Shown here one piece after another: positions 1 through 9,900 of a DNA stretch of 64,000 nucleotides (positions are counted from its first letter, which is position 1; each line of letters starts with the position of its first letter). The stretch spans positions 309,813,164 through 309,877,163 of the forward strand of contig NC_081414.1 in the NCBI RefSeq assembly GCF_030272615.1. The letters run 5' to 3'. The notes beneath the pieces were generated by a model. The model saw only the letters and a list, made by a program, of their open reading frames with translations. It had not been told where the DNA came from and did no database searches. Made by a program: the position numbers and the translations under genes. Origin of the DNA: Cryptomeria japonica. Its lineage: Eukaryota; Streptophyta; Pinopsida; Cupressales; Cupressaceae.

Positions 1-1806
1 TTAGCTGAAGCACCATTACCACATAAGCAACCAATGAAGGTAGAATTTCTAGACAGGGATATCCTTACTGTTACACTCAAGCAATGGACCCTGTACTTTG
101 ATAGTTCTATACACAACATGGCTCAGGTGTCCGCATCTTGTTCATCACCCCTAAAGGACATACCATTCCAAGATCATATAGACTCATGTTTCCATGCACC
201 AATAATATCGCTGAGTATGAAGCCTTGGTCACAGGAATCAAAAGGGTTGTAGAATGGAGAATTATGGAACTGAAAGTCTATGGAGATTCCCAACTAGTTA
301 TAAATTAGACCAACAATGAATATCAGACAAAAGATGACAAGTTGTTGCCATATAAAAGAATGGTAGATGACTTCAAACAGTACTTTGTACATATCACCTT
401 CGAGTAAATACCAAGGTTGGACAACAGAGTGGCCGATGCAATGGCTACTATCGCTTCACTGCTACAAATTCCACAGCAACGAAGTCGTTATGAGTTCCTG
501 GTAGAGCAACTGTTTTCCCTAGCCTATGACAATTCTGCATCCCATGTTATATATGCCTTAATCGGTTCAGACTCTCCTTTATACGGGACAATTTATGAGT
601 ACCTTAAAACCAATACCCTACCCATTGACCTATCTCGTAATAAAAAACACAATTTTATCCGGCAAGCCGCCCGTTATACTTTAACCACTGATACCCTTTA
701 CCGTCGATGTCTAGATGGTACTCTTCTTCATTGCCTTGATCGTAATGAATCTGACTCTGCTTTACATGAGCTTCATGAGGGTATCTGTGGCACGCATTCA
801 AGTGGTCCTACTCTCACTAAAAAACTTCTGAGAATGGGATATTACTAGCTGACAATGAAGAAAGACTCTTATCAATTTGCAAAGAAATGTCCTAAGTGCC
901 AAATCCATGGCAACCTTATTCATGCACCAACATAGGAGTTACAACCATTTACAACATCTTGGCCTTTCTGTGAATGGGGACTTGATTTAGTAGGGAAAAT
1001 CCATCCTTCCTCTTCAAATGGACACAAGTTCATTATCACTGCAACAAAGTATTTCACAAAATGGATTGAAGCAGTCCCACTAACCACAATAACTGGAAAG
1101 CAGATTGCCTCATTTATTCTCAATTATCTAATTTGCAGATATGGCATTCCCAGTTCCATCATCACAGACAATGGGTGTCCTTTCAAAAATCAAGATGTGC
1201 GAGAACTATGTGAGAAATTCAAAATCCAACATCGTTTCTCTACACCTTACTACCTACAGGGGAATGGTCAGGCTGAGGCATCAAAGAAAACAATCTTGAA
1301 AATCCTAAAGAAGACAGTAAATGATGCAAGTAAAGATTGGCATGTACAACTCAATTAGGCACTTTGGGAATACCTACAGGACACCTACAGGAGCTACGCC
1401 ATATTCATTGGTGTATGGATCATAAGCAATTTTACCTCTGGAGGTAGAAATTCCATCACTCAGAGTATCTTTAAAAGGCTTCATATTAGATGAGGAGTAT
1501 TGGGTCAACAGATTGCAAGAACTAGAACTTTTGGATGAAAAATGACAACATGCCTATGATCATCTCAAAGCATACCAGCAACACATGTGCAGAAGCTACA
1601 ACCACAAAGTCATCCCTAGGATTTTTAAAGTCGGAGATATTGTACTCAAAGAAAATCCCAGAAATCAACAGGATTGAGAAAATAAGGGGAAGTTTGAACC
1701 TAATTGGTTAGGTCCCTATGTTATCATATCCACCTATGGATCAAGCACCTATCAGCTAACAACTTCAGAGGGCGACGTGCTCGACGAACCAACCAACAAC
1801 ATACAT
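1..1806 (+). pseudogene. Ty3/gypsy pol remnant: RNase H tail plus integrase
   Basis: Decayed 3' end of a retrotransposon polyprotein that would degrade the RNA template and integrate the cDNA. The RNase H end reads DNRVADAMATIASL near 420-460. The integrase zinc-binding domain follows (HEGICGTH about 780-800, KCPKCQ about 888-905). The DDE core has Asp near 984 (GLDLVG), Asp near 1,167 (ITDNG) and Glu near 1,275 (QGNGQAEA); QGNGQAEA is typical of Tat-type elements. The C-terminal part, in a shifted frame, includes GKFEPNWLGPYVI and ends near 1,806. Several in-frame stops and at least one frameshift near 1,380 make it non-functional. Reverse transcriptase lies left of the window or is lost. 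Confidence 0.88.
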
Positions 1807-1837
1807 CTGAATAAATTCTATACTTGAGTGGTCTAAT

Positions 1838-1915
1838 GCACGAAAAAAATGAAAAATACAAAAAAATTGAAAAAATTAGAAAAATATAAAAAAATCGGAA
1901 AAACAAAAAGGTGCA
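1838..1915. repeat. A-rich low-complexity tract
   Basis: Runs of A interrupted by single T, G or C just downstream of the integrase end. Probably part of the element's 3' untranslated interior; no function is visible. Confidence 0.7.
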
Positions 1916-3048
1916 ATAAAAACAAGTGGTGAAAACCTGGCAACATGTGCTATTTGTGAGGGAAAAACTCCTCTATCTATCATTACTCATATATTTTTGC
2001 ATCCGAAGTCAAAGCTAATGGCCATCGCCCAACACTTTATAGGCAGCATTATCCCGAACATACTTAGCGTGGTCATTGTCCTTGCTTATCTAAAGATCAG
2101 TTCATTACATTCCACCATGGCCTGGTAATCACTGTAAGTATCCACATCGATTGGTATCTATAGCTAGGGGCAACGTTTCTCTAACCTCAAACATTCCAAC
2201 AACAAGCAAACAAGAATCACAACATGGTAAGAAAATCATGTCAACAATAGCTCATCGGCCGTGAGAAACAAAACACTGATCCAATTAACAACTTCAACAC
2301 ACACATGATGGATGATTTTCTTAATTATAATTTTTTTTACATCTCGTATGAAGTTTTGACTATTTTGCACTTCAAATTGTTGAAACATTGGATCTCTTGA
2401 ATTTCTCAACGATGCATTGAACTAGAGAAAATCATAGGGGAGTCTAATACTTTTTTTTGGTTTTCTGTCTATGAGGTGATCACTTATAGTGTGAAAATTT
2501 TATCTTGAGACGTGATTGGAAAGATATCACTGAAGACATTGTTCCACTTTGCGCATACAAATGGTTAAATCTTTTCTGTTTATACGCAAGCAACACTTAG
2601 GTTGTCTTGGTTTAATTATACCTCGACGCTTGTGCCATCTTGCAATATCAAAATCCATGTACGTTTTACTCAGGTCATTATGGTTCAATTATACCATTAT
2701 GCTTGTATAAACTCCCAACATATCATAAGCTCAATGATGACAAAGAAAAACAAAGCAAAGACATGTGACTACACATGAATGAAAACAAGAAACAAAGGGT
2801 GATCAATTAGTTGCATATCATTTTACACTTGCATTAGCTGCATAGCATTATCATACATCTCATTTTCAAGATACATCTCACATCATATCATTATCATACA
2901 TCTCATTTTCAAGATACATCTCACATCATCCATCAACAAAATCAAGATACGTAAAGCATCATCATATTTTCATCTTTATCACTCATACATCATAATCAAA
3001 ATCAAAAGCATTACCTTGTTGATAAACCATCCCATCCATACGAAGATC
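1916..3048. other. Non-coding interior of the Ty3 element
   Basis: No sustained reading frame on either strand. It holds a short tandem duplication at 2,847-2,932; nothing else is recognised. Confidence 0.5.
2847..2932. repeat. 43-bp tandem duplication
   Basis: Two adjacent, almost identical copies of a 43-bp unit (ATTATCATACATCTC...), starting at 2,847 and 2,890. Confidence 0.85.
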
Positions 3049-3564
3049 ATGTCTCTAGGTGCACAATCCAATAGATCCGAGAGGGTAGTTCAACATTATG
3101 GCAAACATCTGGAGGAGGAAATTGAGATAGAGGACTGGCTGGAAAAAGACCTGATAAAAGGGGATTTGAAACATCTGGAGGATGTTATCAGAATTGTAAA
3201 AGAACAGGTTGAGGAGGATAAAGACAATATCAATACTTAGGTTGCTCGAATTGAGAAGGCTCTGAAAAGCTTCATGAACCATAGTCTTGAGGTCCTAAGA
3301 GTTTCGTCACATAATATGAATGCCTTGGTGGATCACTTAGAGAGGAAAAATCAGGATAAGAACTTGGTAATCATTGAAGATGTACCGACCTCCAGCTCCA
3401 CCCATCAAATTTCCAGGCGAAGGACTAGGCAGAACACCACTGAGATGGAGACCAAAATGAAAGATATCTAGCTGAAACAGGAGAGCAATGATCTGAGAGA
3501 AGCTGCTAAGGTGATGATGCTTTTGGTTTAGAATGCTGAGGAGTCTATAAAAGTTTTCAATTAA
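3049..3564 (+). pseudogene. Coiled-coil ORF remnant
   Basis: One reading frame on + from the ATG at 3,049 to a TAA at 3,562 is broken by three in-frame stops (about 3,238, 3,469 and 3,529). The product is rich in E, K, D and L with heptad-like stretches (EEEIEIEDWLEKDL, VRIVKEQVEEDK), suggesting a coiled coil, then a basic Ser/Thr-rich part. No catalytic motif or zinc knuckle is seen. It may be a gag-like or extra ORF of the surrounding Ty3 element. The T-rich stretch after it (3,600-3,730), with GGGGTCCC and a poly(A)-like end, also resembles plant LINE 3' tails, so a separate LINE fragment is an alternative. Confidence 0.4.
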
Positions 3565-4042
3565 TATGTAATGTTGGGTTTTGGATGCCAATTTCTTGTT
3601 GGCTCCTTACTATCTTTTTGTCCTAGCTGTTGGTTTTTGTGCTGGTCTTTTGTAGCTATTTTGTCTTGTTTCTTTCGTAATGTAAGTGGGTTTGGGGTCC
3701 CTTGAAACCTATTTTTTCTTAATCAAAAACATTATGGCAAACAACAACTATATAGATATCCATTCCTCGTTCTCTCTGCTGAACAGATTCAATATTTATT
3801 AGTCATCAAAATTAACTAAATAATTTCACTCCTTAAATTTGTATCTTTCTAAATTCTATGATATATGATTTTTTCACCACAAACATCATATCAATACATA
3901 TCATCATCCATAATGCATCACATGTAAATTAGAGAAATCGGATATATATATATATATATCTCAAAAATGGTCGAAATGTACAAGGGATGCCATGTCTGTC
4001 AAAATACAACAAAATGATCAAAATACAACAGAGACAAGTCTC
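3565..4042. other. Non-coding spacer with AT microsatellite
   Basis: T-rich then A-rich sequence with an (AT)n run at about 3,941-3,959. No ORF worth reporting. Confidence 0.5.
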
Positions 4043-4239
4043 TCAGGTATGACTATCTCCTGAGGTTGACGGTCTCGTAGCAGATGTTCCAGCTCCTAGA
4101 TCTCCCTCAGGTGGATCACGTCGAGAAGGCCCCATAACACCTCTGCTCTCTGTCCTTGTCTGACTCAAACCAGACCGACTGGCTACATAGCTAGGAGCTC
4201 TTTGCTCTCTAGGGACTAGATCCTCATATAACTGCCTAT

Positions 4240-4244
4240 AGTAC
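4240..4244. repeat. Target site duplication AGTAC (left)
   Basis: AGTAC directly before the TG of the 966-bp LTR; identical to 5,211-5,215. Confidence 0.92.
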
Positions 4245-5210
4245 TGTAATGTCCCCACTTTGAAATAAAGTTCAATAATAAATGATAATAATAAAATTAA
4301 AATATTTAAAATTAAATTAAAATATAAAGTAAAATAATTAAATATAATTAAATATGATTAATTAAAAATTAATTAAGTTAATGAAAAGTCAAAAGAAATG
4401 AAAGGAAAGGTTGTGACTCCCTCAACAATGAGATATAAAAGGGAGAAGAGAACCTCATTTGAGAGGGGGGAATAATTTGGAAATGAGAAGTGCAGATCTA
4501 ATTTAAATGATAAGTGTAGATCTGATTATGAGAGGTTGTGTCCCTTTCAAAGGGCAGAAACAATGAAGAGTTGCACTCTTTCAAAGGGTGCTAATGGTGA
4601 AAGGGTGTATCTCTTGCCAAAGGGTATACGTGATGAAGAGGTGTGACCTCTCCCTCACATTGAGAGATATAAAGGAAAGGAATCAAAAGCATCTAGTAAG
4701 ATCACCATGGATCAAATCAGATCAGAACTGTTATTAAGTTACAGGCAGTAACATCCTTGTTCTTGGTGGTATGCATGGGGATGTGTTTAATAAGTATGCT
4801 TAATATATGAAGCCCAATAATGTTCTTATGCAGAATAAATAGTAATATTAATATGGACTGCAATATGTATGACAATCATACTTAATTTCATATATATATT
4901 CATAATACATAAGAAATTAGTATACGTATAGTCTAAAACATGTTATTACTATCAGTATTTAAGAAGTGGGGAAGGAGATGTTCCTAATAGAGGACATTAC
5001 AATTGGTTTGATACTTACATTAAGAACTAGGGATGTTTGATGGACAAATAATTTATTTATGAATATTTAATTGATTGATTTGCGAAATATCATTGATTTG
5101 ATGCATGTTAAGGTGGAGTTGTCTCCTAATATATTCAGTCTGAGTCATAAGTATCTTGAAATTGATTAATTATGGCTAAAGCATCCCTAAACCCACAAGG
5201 GGACATTACA
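4245..5210 (+). mobile_element. Solo LTR, 966 bp, TGTAATGTCCCC family
   Basis: Starts TGTAATGTCCCC and ends GGGGACATTACA, a perfect 12-bp terminal inverted repeat, flanked by AGTAC on both sides. It interrupts the PMD ORF. No pol or gag frame lies inside, so this is an LTR left after recombination between the two LTRs of a full element. The TATA-like GATATAAA at about 4,433 and 4,667 suggests + orientation, but the palindromic ends make strand uncertain. A second GGACATTACA occurs inside near 5,003. A non-autonomous DNA transposon is a weaker alternative, as the TG...CA ends and 5-bp duplication fit an LTR. Confidence 0.88.
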
Positions 5211-5215
5211 AGTAC
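5211..5215. repeat. Target site duplication AGTAC (right)
   Basis: AGTAC directly after the CA of the 966-bp LTR; matches 4,240-4,244. Confidence 0.92.
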
Positions 5216-5703
5216 TCGGCCTCCTTGGCTGTGTACCGTATCTTCCTCAGTGTGTCCCGCATCGCACCACCACTTGTCGCTCTCTGCAATCTCTCTGCAA
5301 GCTCCTCTGCCTGACCTCGACGCTCTCTCTCTGTATCCCGCTCTGCCATAATCTATGTAATCTGGCGCTGTTGTGCTAGGACCTGTACCTGTAACTGCTG
5401 CACTGAGACCTATAAGGCTCTAATCTGAGAGTCCTATCGATGGGTAGGTACCCTAATCTGAATGGGTACCTATGTCGTGCTCCCATCTATGCGTGTCCCT
5501 GTACGAGGTGCTGGTGGAGGTAGAACATGTGATCTCCTCCTATGAGTGGGTCGCCTCTCATCCTTTATACCCCCCGTAGCCGCTAACACTGTGCCTACCC
5601 TGCTAGTACCACTAACACCAAGGAGTAGTCCTCCTCCTCTCCCTCTGTCTCCACCTTGTCCTCTATCTTGTCCTCTATCTCTCCCTTCGTCGCCACCTCT
5701 TCC

Positions 5704-5729
5704 TCTCTCTCTCTCTCTCTCTCTCTCTC
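5704..5729. repeat. (CT)n microsatellite inside PMD ORF
   Basis: About 13 CT units. On - they encode alternating Arg-Glu. The upstream frame (6,049 side) and the downstream frame (to 5,470) differ by one register across this repeat, so slippage here probably caused the frameshift. Confidence 0.9.
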
Positions 5730-7108
5730 CCCAAACCAACTCCACCACTTCCTCCTCCACCTCCTCCATCACCTCCTCCATCATCCCCACCTCCCTCTCC
5801 AACCTCCTCTCCCTCCTCATCTCTCTGTCTCACTCCCCCTCGCCTCTCTGGTGGCTCATCCTCCTCATCATCAAAAGCAGGTATCATCTTTGCTAGATCC
5901 AATGTTCGTGCCACTGCATGTGCCACGAAGTAGGTCGAAAACTCCTTCGTCATCCCCGCATCCACAACCCTAGCTCCGTAATCCCAGATCTGACCTGCTA
6001 ATGTCATATACTCCTCTATTGCAGCTACGCTATCCACTATGGGCCCCACTCAGGCACATCTTGTCTCCGACGAGCATATAAGCAAGCTCCTTGTGGCATC
6101 CCCTATTGTCTCCCATACTGCAGCTACACACAGCTATGCAAGAATTGCTTGATAATAAAGGACGTTTGCCCGATCAAATATCTAGACATAAACATAGGGT
6201 ATCTCTAACCTGTCCTCCGCCAATACCTCATAGTCCATATACGGTCTCCAGATAACCATATCAATATCATCTAATGCTCTTCGCTAGTGCTCTAGTTTGC
6301 GCAACTTATGTTGAACAACTATCCCTGTATACCCATATGCATAGGCCCGTCCAACTGGCCTATCCCTATCTGCAAGTGGTCTCACCAAGGGAATGTGATC
6401 CCAAGCCCAGACCTGTAGTAATATCACTCCTACTGACAAACTGTCATATCCTAGATACATCACCTGATGAAGCTCTCTGTAAAGGTGGGCTAACATGCAG
6501 GACCCCCATGCAAACCTGCATCCCTGTGTAACCATGTCCTCCAAAACCAACCCCCATCCAACAACTAGTCCCTTCGACCTGCAGTCGGGACACAAGAATC
6601 CACCAATGAAACCTACTAAAACAGAGGGTAGAGGAGCATAATCAAGATCCACAAACTCCTGCCATGGGATCTCATATCCACAAATCTGATCATCCTGGAG
6701 GATGCGACGGAGAGCCTGTGTCCCACCCTCCTTAGTTTGCTCATACGACAACAAGGCCCCCATAATCAGAATTTGTGGAATGCAGTAACAGTCCTCAAGT
6801 GTGACTGTTATCTCGCTAGTAGCCAAATGAAAGGTGTTCGTATCACTATGCCACCTCTCTGCCAAAGTTGTCAACAAACCCTGGTTAATGATATACCGAG
6901 GCATGTCTAATAATGAATTCAAGCCGCATCTCTCAATCACATCCCTATCAGCCTATGTCAATCACGGAATCAATGACCATAGTCGCAAAAATCGTTCTCG
7001 TGACTGAAGTACACCAAGTTGTGCTTGCAAAACAACAAATGTCCATCATCAGTTCCCACATCTATCTGATATATCCAATCAAAAAAAAATCAACTTGAAA
7101 CAATGAAG

Positions 7109-7204
7109 CATCAAATCAAGTTCCATATCAAAAATTAAATCATCAAATCAAGTTCCATATCAAAAATCAAAGCATCAAATCAAGATCCATATTGAGAGTC
7201 AAGT
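7109..7204. repeat. 32-bp tandem repeat, three units
   Basis: Units starting at 7,109, 7,141 and 7,173 begin CATCAAATCAAG; the third is diverged. It lies upstream (on -) of the PMD ORF. Confidence 0.8.
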
Positions 7205-7224
7205 TCCATATCGAAAATCAAATC

Positions 7225-7384
7225 CATATTGAGAAATCATATCAAAGACTCATAACGCAAGCATCATATCGTGAAATCACATCAAAGACTCATAACACAA
7301 GCATCATATCGTGAAATCACATCAAAGACTCATAACACAAGCACCATATCGAGAAATCGTATCAAAGACCCATAACGCAAGCAA
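7225..7384. repeat. 40-bp tandem repeat, four units
   Basis: Units start at 7,225, 7,265, 7,305 and 7,345, each beginning CATAT(C/T)G and containing ATCAAAGACTCATAAC with few changes. With the 32-bp repeat it forms a repetitive leader in front of the antisense PMD ORF. Confidence 0.9.
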
Positions 7385-8605
7385 CTCAAAAATCCATATC
7401 GCAAAAATCATATTAGGAACCATATTGGAAATCATAAATCGAAACTCATATTGGACATCAAATTCAATCGCAAGGCAAAAATCAAAGATCCACATCAACA
7501 GAAAATCAGGATCCTCATTCACACAATCAATCAACTTGACACTTCATACACGACAAAATTTTTTGGCAGACTCTCAATCAAGACTCTGACAACATCACAA
7601 CAGGCAAAACATTGGCTTGACACCCATCCCAAAATGCTTAGCAGGCACTTATTCACTCCTAAGCCATCTACCTCATCTATTTTCCCCTTGTGACGCATTA
7701 TCCAAAATCATTTTTACCAACTTTTTTAACCCACGTGCTAAAACAGTCCTTCCATGTGCTATGCTGCTAGACATGCACTAACCTACTCCACCTATGCGCT
7801 AAAATCTTTCTTCTATGCGCTAGGAGACTCAATGTGTTATTATACATTGCCATCACACTAAAATATTTCCTCTACGCGCTAGCCTAACTTCCACACGCTC
7901 AACCCTGTTTCACCTATGCGCTAAATAACCCTATCTGCTATCTTGCACCTACGACGCGCTACAAAACATACCTTAGATGCTACCCTAGTTACAAAACCCT
8001 ACGCGCTACAAATCTTATCGTATGCGCTACGCGAGACACCCTATGCGCTAAAACAATGAAATTCAAAGAAAAAAATAAAAAACATGACCAAAATTGGCAA
8101 AATGAATTAAAAACGTGGCAAAATTTAGGTGACTTACAGGTGGACCATACACGGCGGGCCTCCGGTATCGACGAACACACTCAAATCAGTGAGAAGCATA
8201 AGGAACCAACATTTTTGTCAGAGCTAAGGTGTCACAATCACAAGGAGACAAATGTGCAAATGACAAGAATAAAATCACTTTTTACCTTTTTATAGGGTAA
8301 AATTCAAAAAGGGTTAGTAGGTGGGGCATGTATTTTGCTCATTTTGTCACTTTTAACCGTATTAAAAATCATTTTCGGGAGATGAATCAATTCCAATGCA
8401 TTCAACACGGTCAACATTTAAAAATGCAATCAATTTAAAAACACTTATTGAAATCAACAAATTTTTCAAAATACTTGATTCATTTCCCGAGGGGGCATCA
8501 TCAATATCATTCAATCTGGGGCACGACATCATTGTATCGACATCTTGACACAAAAATCATATCTGGCAATTTTCTTTGAATCAACATGTGCACACACGTC
8601 TCTTC
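7385..8605. other. Non-coding interior before the polypurine tract
   Basis: No convincing reading frame. It carries the GCGCTA motif cluster (7,731-8,055) and ends at the polypurine tract. Confidence 0.5.
7731..8055. repeat. Dispersed TATGCGCTA-like motif cluster
   Basis: About ten copies of TA(T/C)GCGCTA or near variants occur at irregular spacing, for example near 7,793, 7,815, 7,873, 7,916, 7,953, 8,000, 8,022 and 8,042. The core GCGC is palindromic. The copies are not a regular tandem array. Confidence 0.7.
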
Positions 8606-8619
8606 AAAGAGGGGCAAAA
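8606..8619 (+). other. Polypurine tract (second-strand primer)
   Basis: AAAGAGGGGCAAAA lies immediately before TGTAGACG, as expected for the plus-strand primer next to a 3' LTR. Confidence 0.7.
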
Positions 8620-9900
8620 TGTAGACGTATAAAAATGACCACTTTCCTAAGTGAATATTTAATATTCATTTAAACCTTTCTCCCCTATTTAATTAAATTT
8701 TGTTTAATTAAAGTATTCACATTCATCTATTTGATTAAATAAGTTACTCAATTTATTTAATTAAGTTCACCTAAGCCTTCCATAGCCTTTAATTAAATAA
8801 ATCACTTTGTTTAATTAATTCCCCTTTCTCTCCTTTTAATTAAATTTACATTTAATTAAATTGTTCATTACAAATAAATAAACCTAATTTATTTATTTAA
8901 ATCCCCCCACTTGTATTTATGCAAGTTGCATCTATTTTAGTTGAAATAAAGTAATTTATTTTAATTAAAATTCCCCTCCACCCACTTACAAAATCCTACA
9001 TATCCCACTTGACTCTCTAAACCCCCTTCACTTTTAAATTAGCCTTACCCATCTCCTAAATATTGTCACGTCCCTAAGCAAAGGGAAGTCACTTCTCAAA
9101 CCCTCAAAGTCTTTGAAAAACATTAAAGGCTTTATGTCTTCGACAAGTTAACCTCCAAAGTCTTCCAAACCATTAATGGTTAACTCAACCTTCTTACATG
9201 GTTAGAGACTTTTTGCCTAACTCAACCTTCATCTAACCCAAGGGTCTCATCAAGCATTCATGGCTTTACCCTTGGTTATCTTCTTAACCCTTGCACAAGA
9301 GTTTACCCCTTGGATAAAAGCTTTATCCAATGGATAACCTTAGCCTAACCTTAACCCTTACCTTCTAAGGTAACCATGACGTCTTCTCAAGCATTTAATG
9401 CTTCTTACATCTCCTCTCAAGCAGTCTTATGTTGATAATTGTCACTATTTCATTGGTGAGAAGTGTAAACATGGATTGATAACTTTCAATCCTGGCCCTT
9501 GATAAGATTATCCAATCTTGACCATTCATTGCCCTGTTTTTTCTATAAATAGAGCCCTCATTCTCTCATTTTCATATCCAAGTCTTTAGTATCAAACTTA
9601 TAGACATTTTACTAAGCATCTAATCTAAATCATTTCAATCAAGCATTTAGCCTCTCTTTGAATAGAAATCATCTAAATAAGATTTTTAGAAGTATTTCTA
9701 ATTATCATAGCATTATCATATTAAACTAGTATAGCATGTTAGGATAGTTTTTACTAATCATTTTATCTTATCCTCATATCCATGATAGTTTAAATCATGT
9801 TAGATTTAGTATCATGCATAATTAGGAATGCATTCATACTAGATTGATCAATATCCATCGTTCTCATGGTTGTCATCCCTAGTCACTTTTCTCAGTGATC
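8620..9900 (+). repeat. Probable 3' LTR of the Tat-like element
   Basis: Begins TGTAGACG directly after the polypurine tract. An AT-rich U3 of about 920 bp leads to a TATA box at 9,543, then a presumed R/U5. The end is not fixed because neither a CA plus target duplication nor a second LTR copy is available; 9,900 is an estimate. Confidence 0.6.
9543..9553 (+). promoter_or_regulatory. TATA box in the LTR
   Basis: CTATAAATAGA followed by a C/T-rich start region, the usual layout of an LTR promoter; transcription would start about 30 bp downstream. Confidence 0.6.

Larger units (their letters stand above)
4043..7081 (-). pseudogene. Plant mobile domain (PMD) ORF, antisense in Ty3 element, disrupted
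   Basis: Read on -, the N-terminal part (7,081 to about 6,290) matches the PMD pattern: RERFLRLWSLIP, an RD.IERCGL.SLL helix, LTTLAERWHSDTNTFHL, the EITVTLED segment, then AHLYRELHQV and LLQVWAWDHIPL. PMD proteins (retroelement-borne and the MAIL/MAIN host proteins) are nuclear; the biochemical role is unsettled. The C-terminal part has an acidic, Gly-rich and Arg-Glu repeat region (6,049-5,650), then a basic tail ending in TAG-free sequence to 4,043. Defects: stops near 6,970, 6,960, 5,470 and others, a frameshift at the CT microsatellite, and a solo LTR inserted at 4,245-5,210. Removing it rejoins the tail (KIRY..KEAEYL then YYRQLYEDLV). Antisense to pol, so it may have had its own promoter. 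Confidence 0.78.
1..9900 (+). mobile_element. Ty3/gypsy element, Tat-like, 5' part outside window
   Basis: The parts lie in the order expected for the 3' portion of one long element on +: RNase H tail and integrase (1-1,806), a long non-pol interior holding a coiled-coil remnant and an antisense PMD ORF, a polypurine tract (8,606-8,619), then an LTR starting TGTAGACG at 8,620 with a TATA box at 9,543. Extra ORFs, some antisense, between pol and the 3' LTR are known in plant Tat/Athila Ty3 elements. That all parts belong to one element is inferred; the 5' LTR is outside the window, so the target duplication cannot be checked, and the right end is approximate. Confidence 0.6.

Noticed and set aside
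4990-5025. LTR end plus primer site inside the 966-bp LTR (GGACATTACA then ATTGGTTTGATAC)
   Set aside because: The flanking AGTAC duplication is at 5,211, and no second LTR copy follows, so the internal match is likely fortuitous.
5470-5973. Pro/Ser- and Arg/Gly-rich frames on both strands
   Set aside because: They arise from C/T-rich low-complexity coding sequence of the PMD tail; only the - frames continue the PMD ORF.
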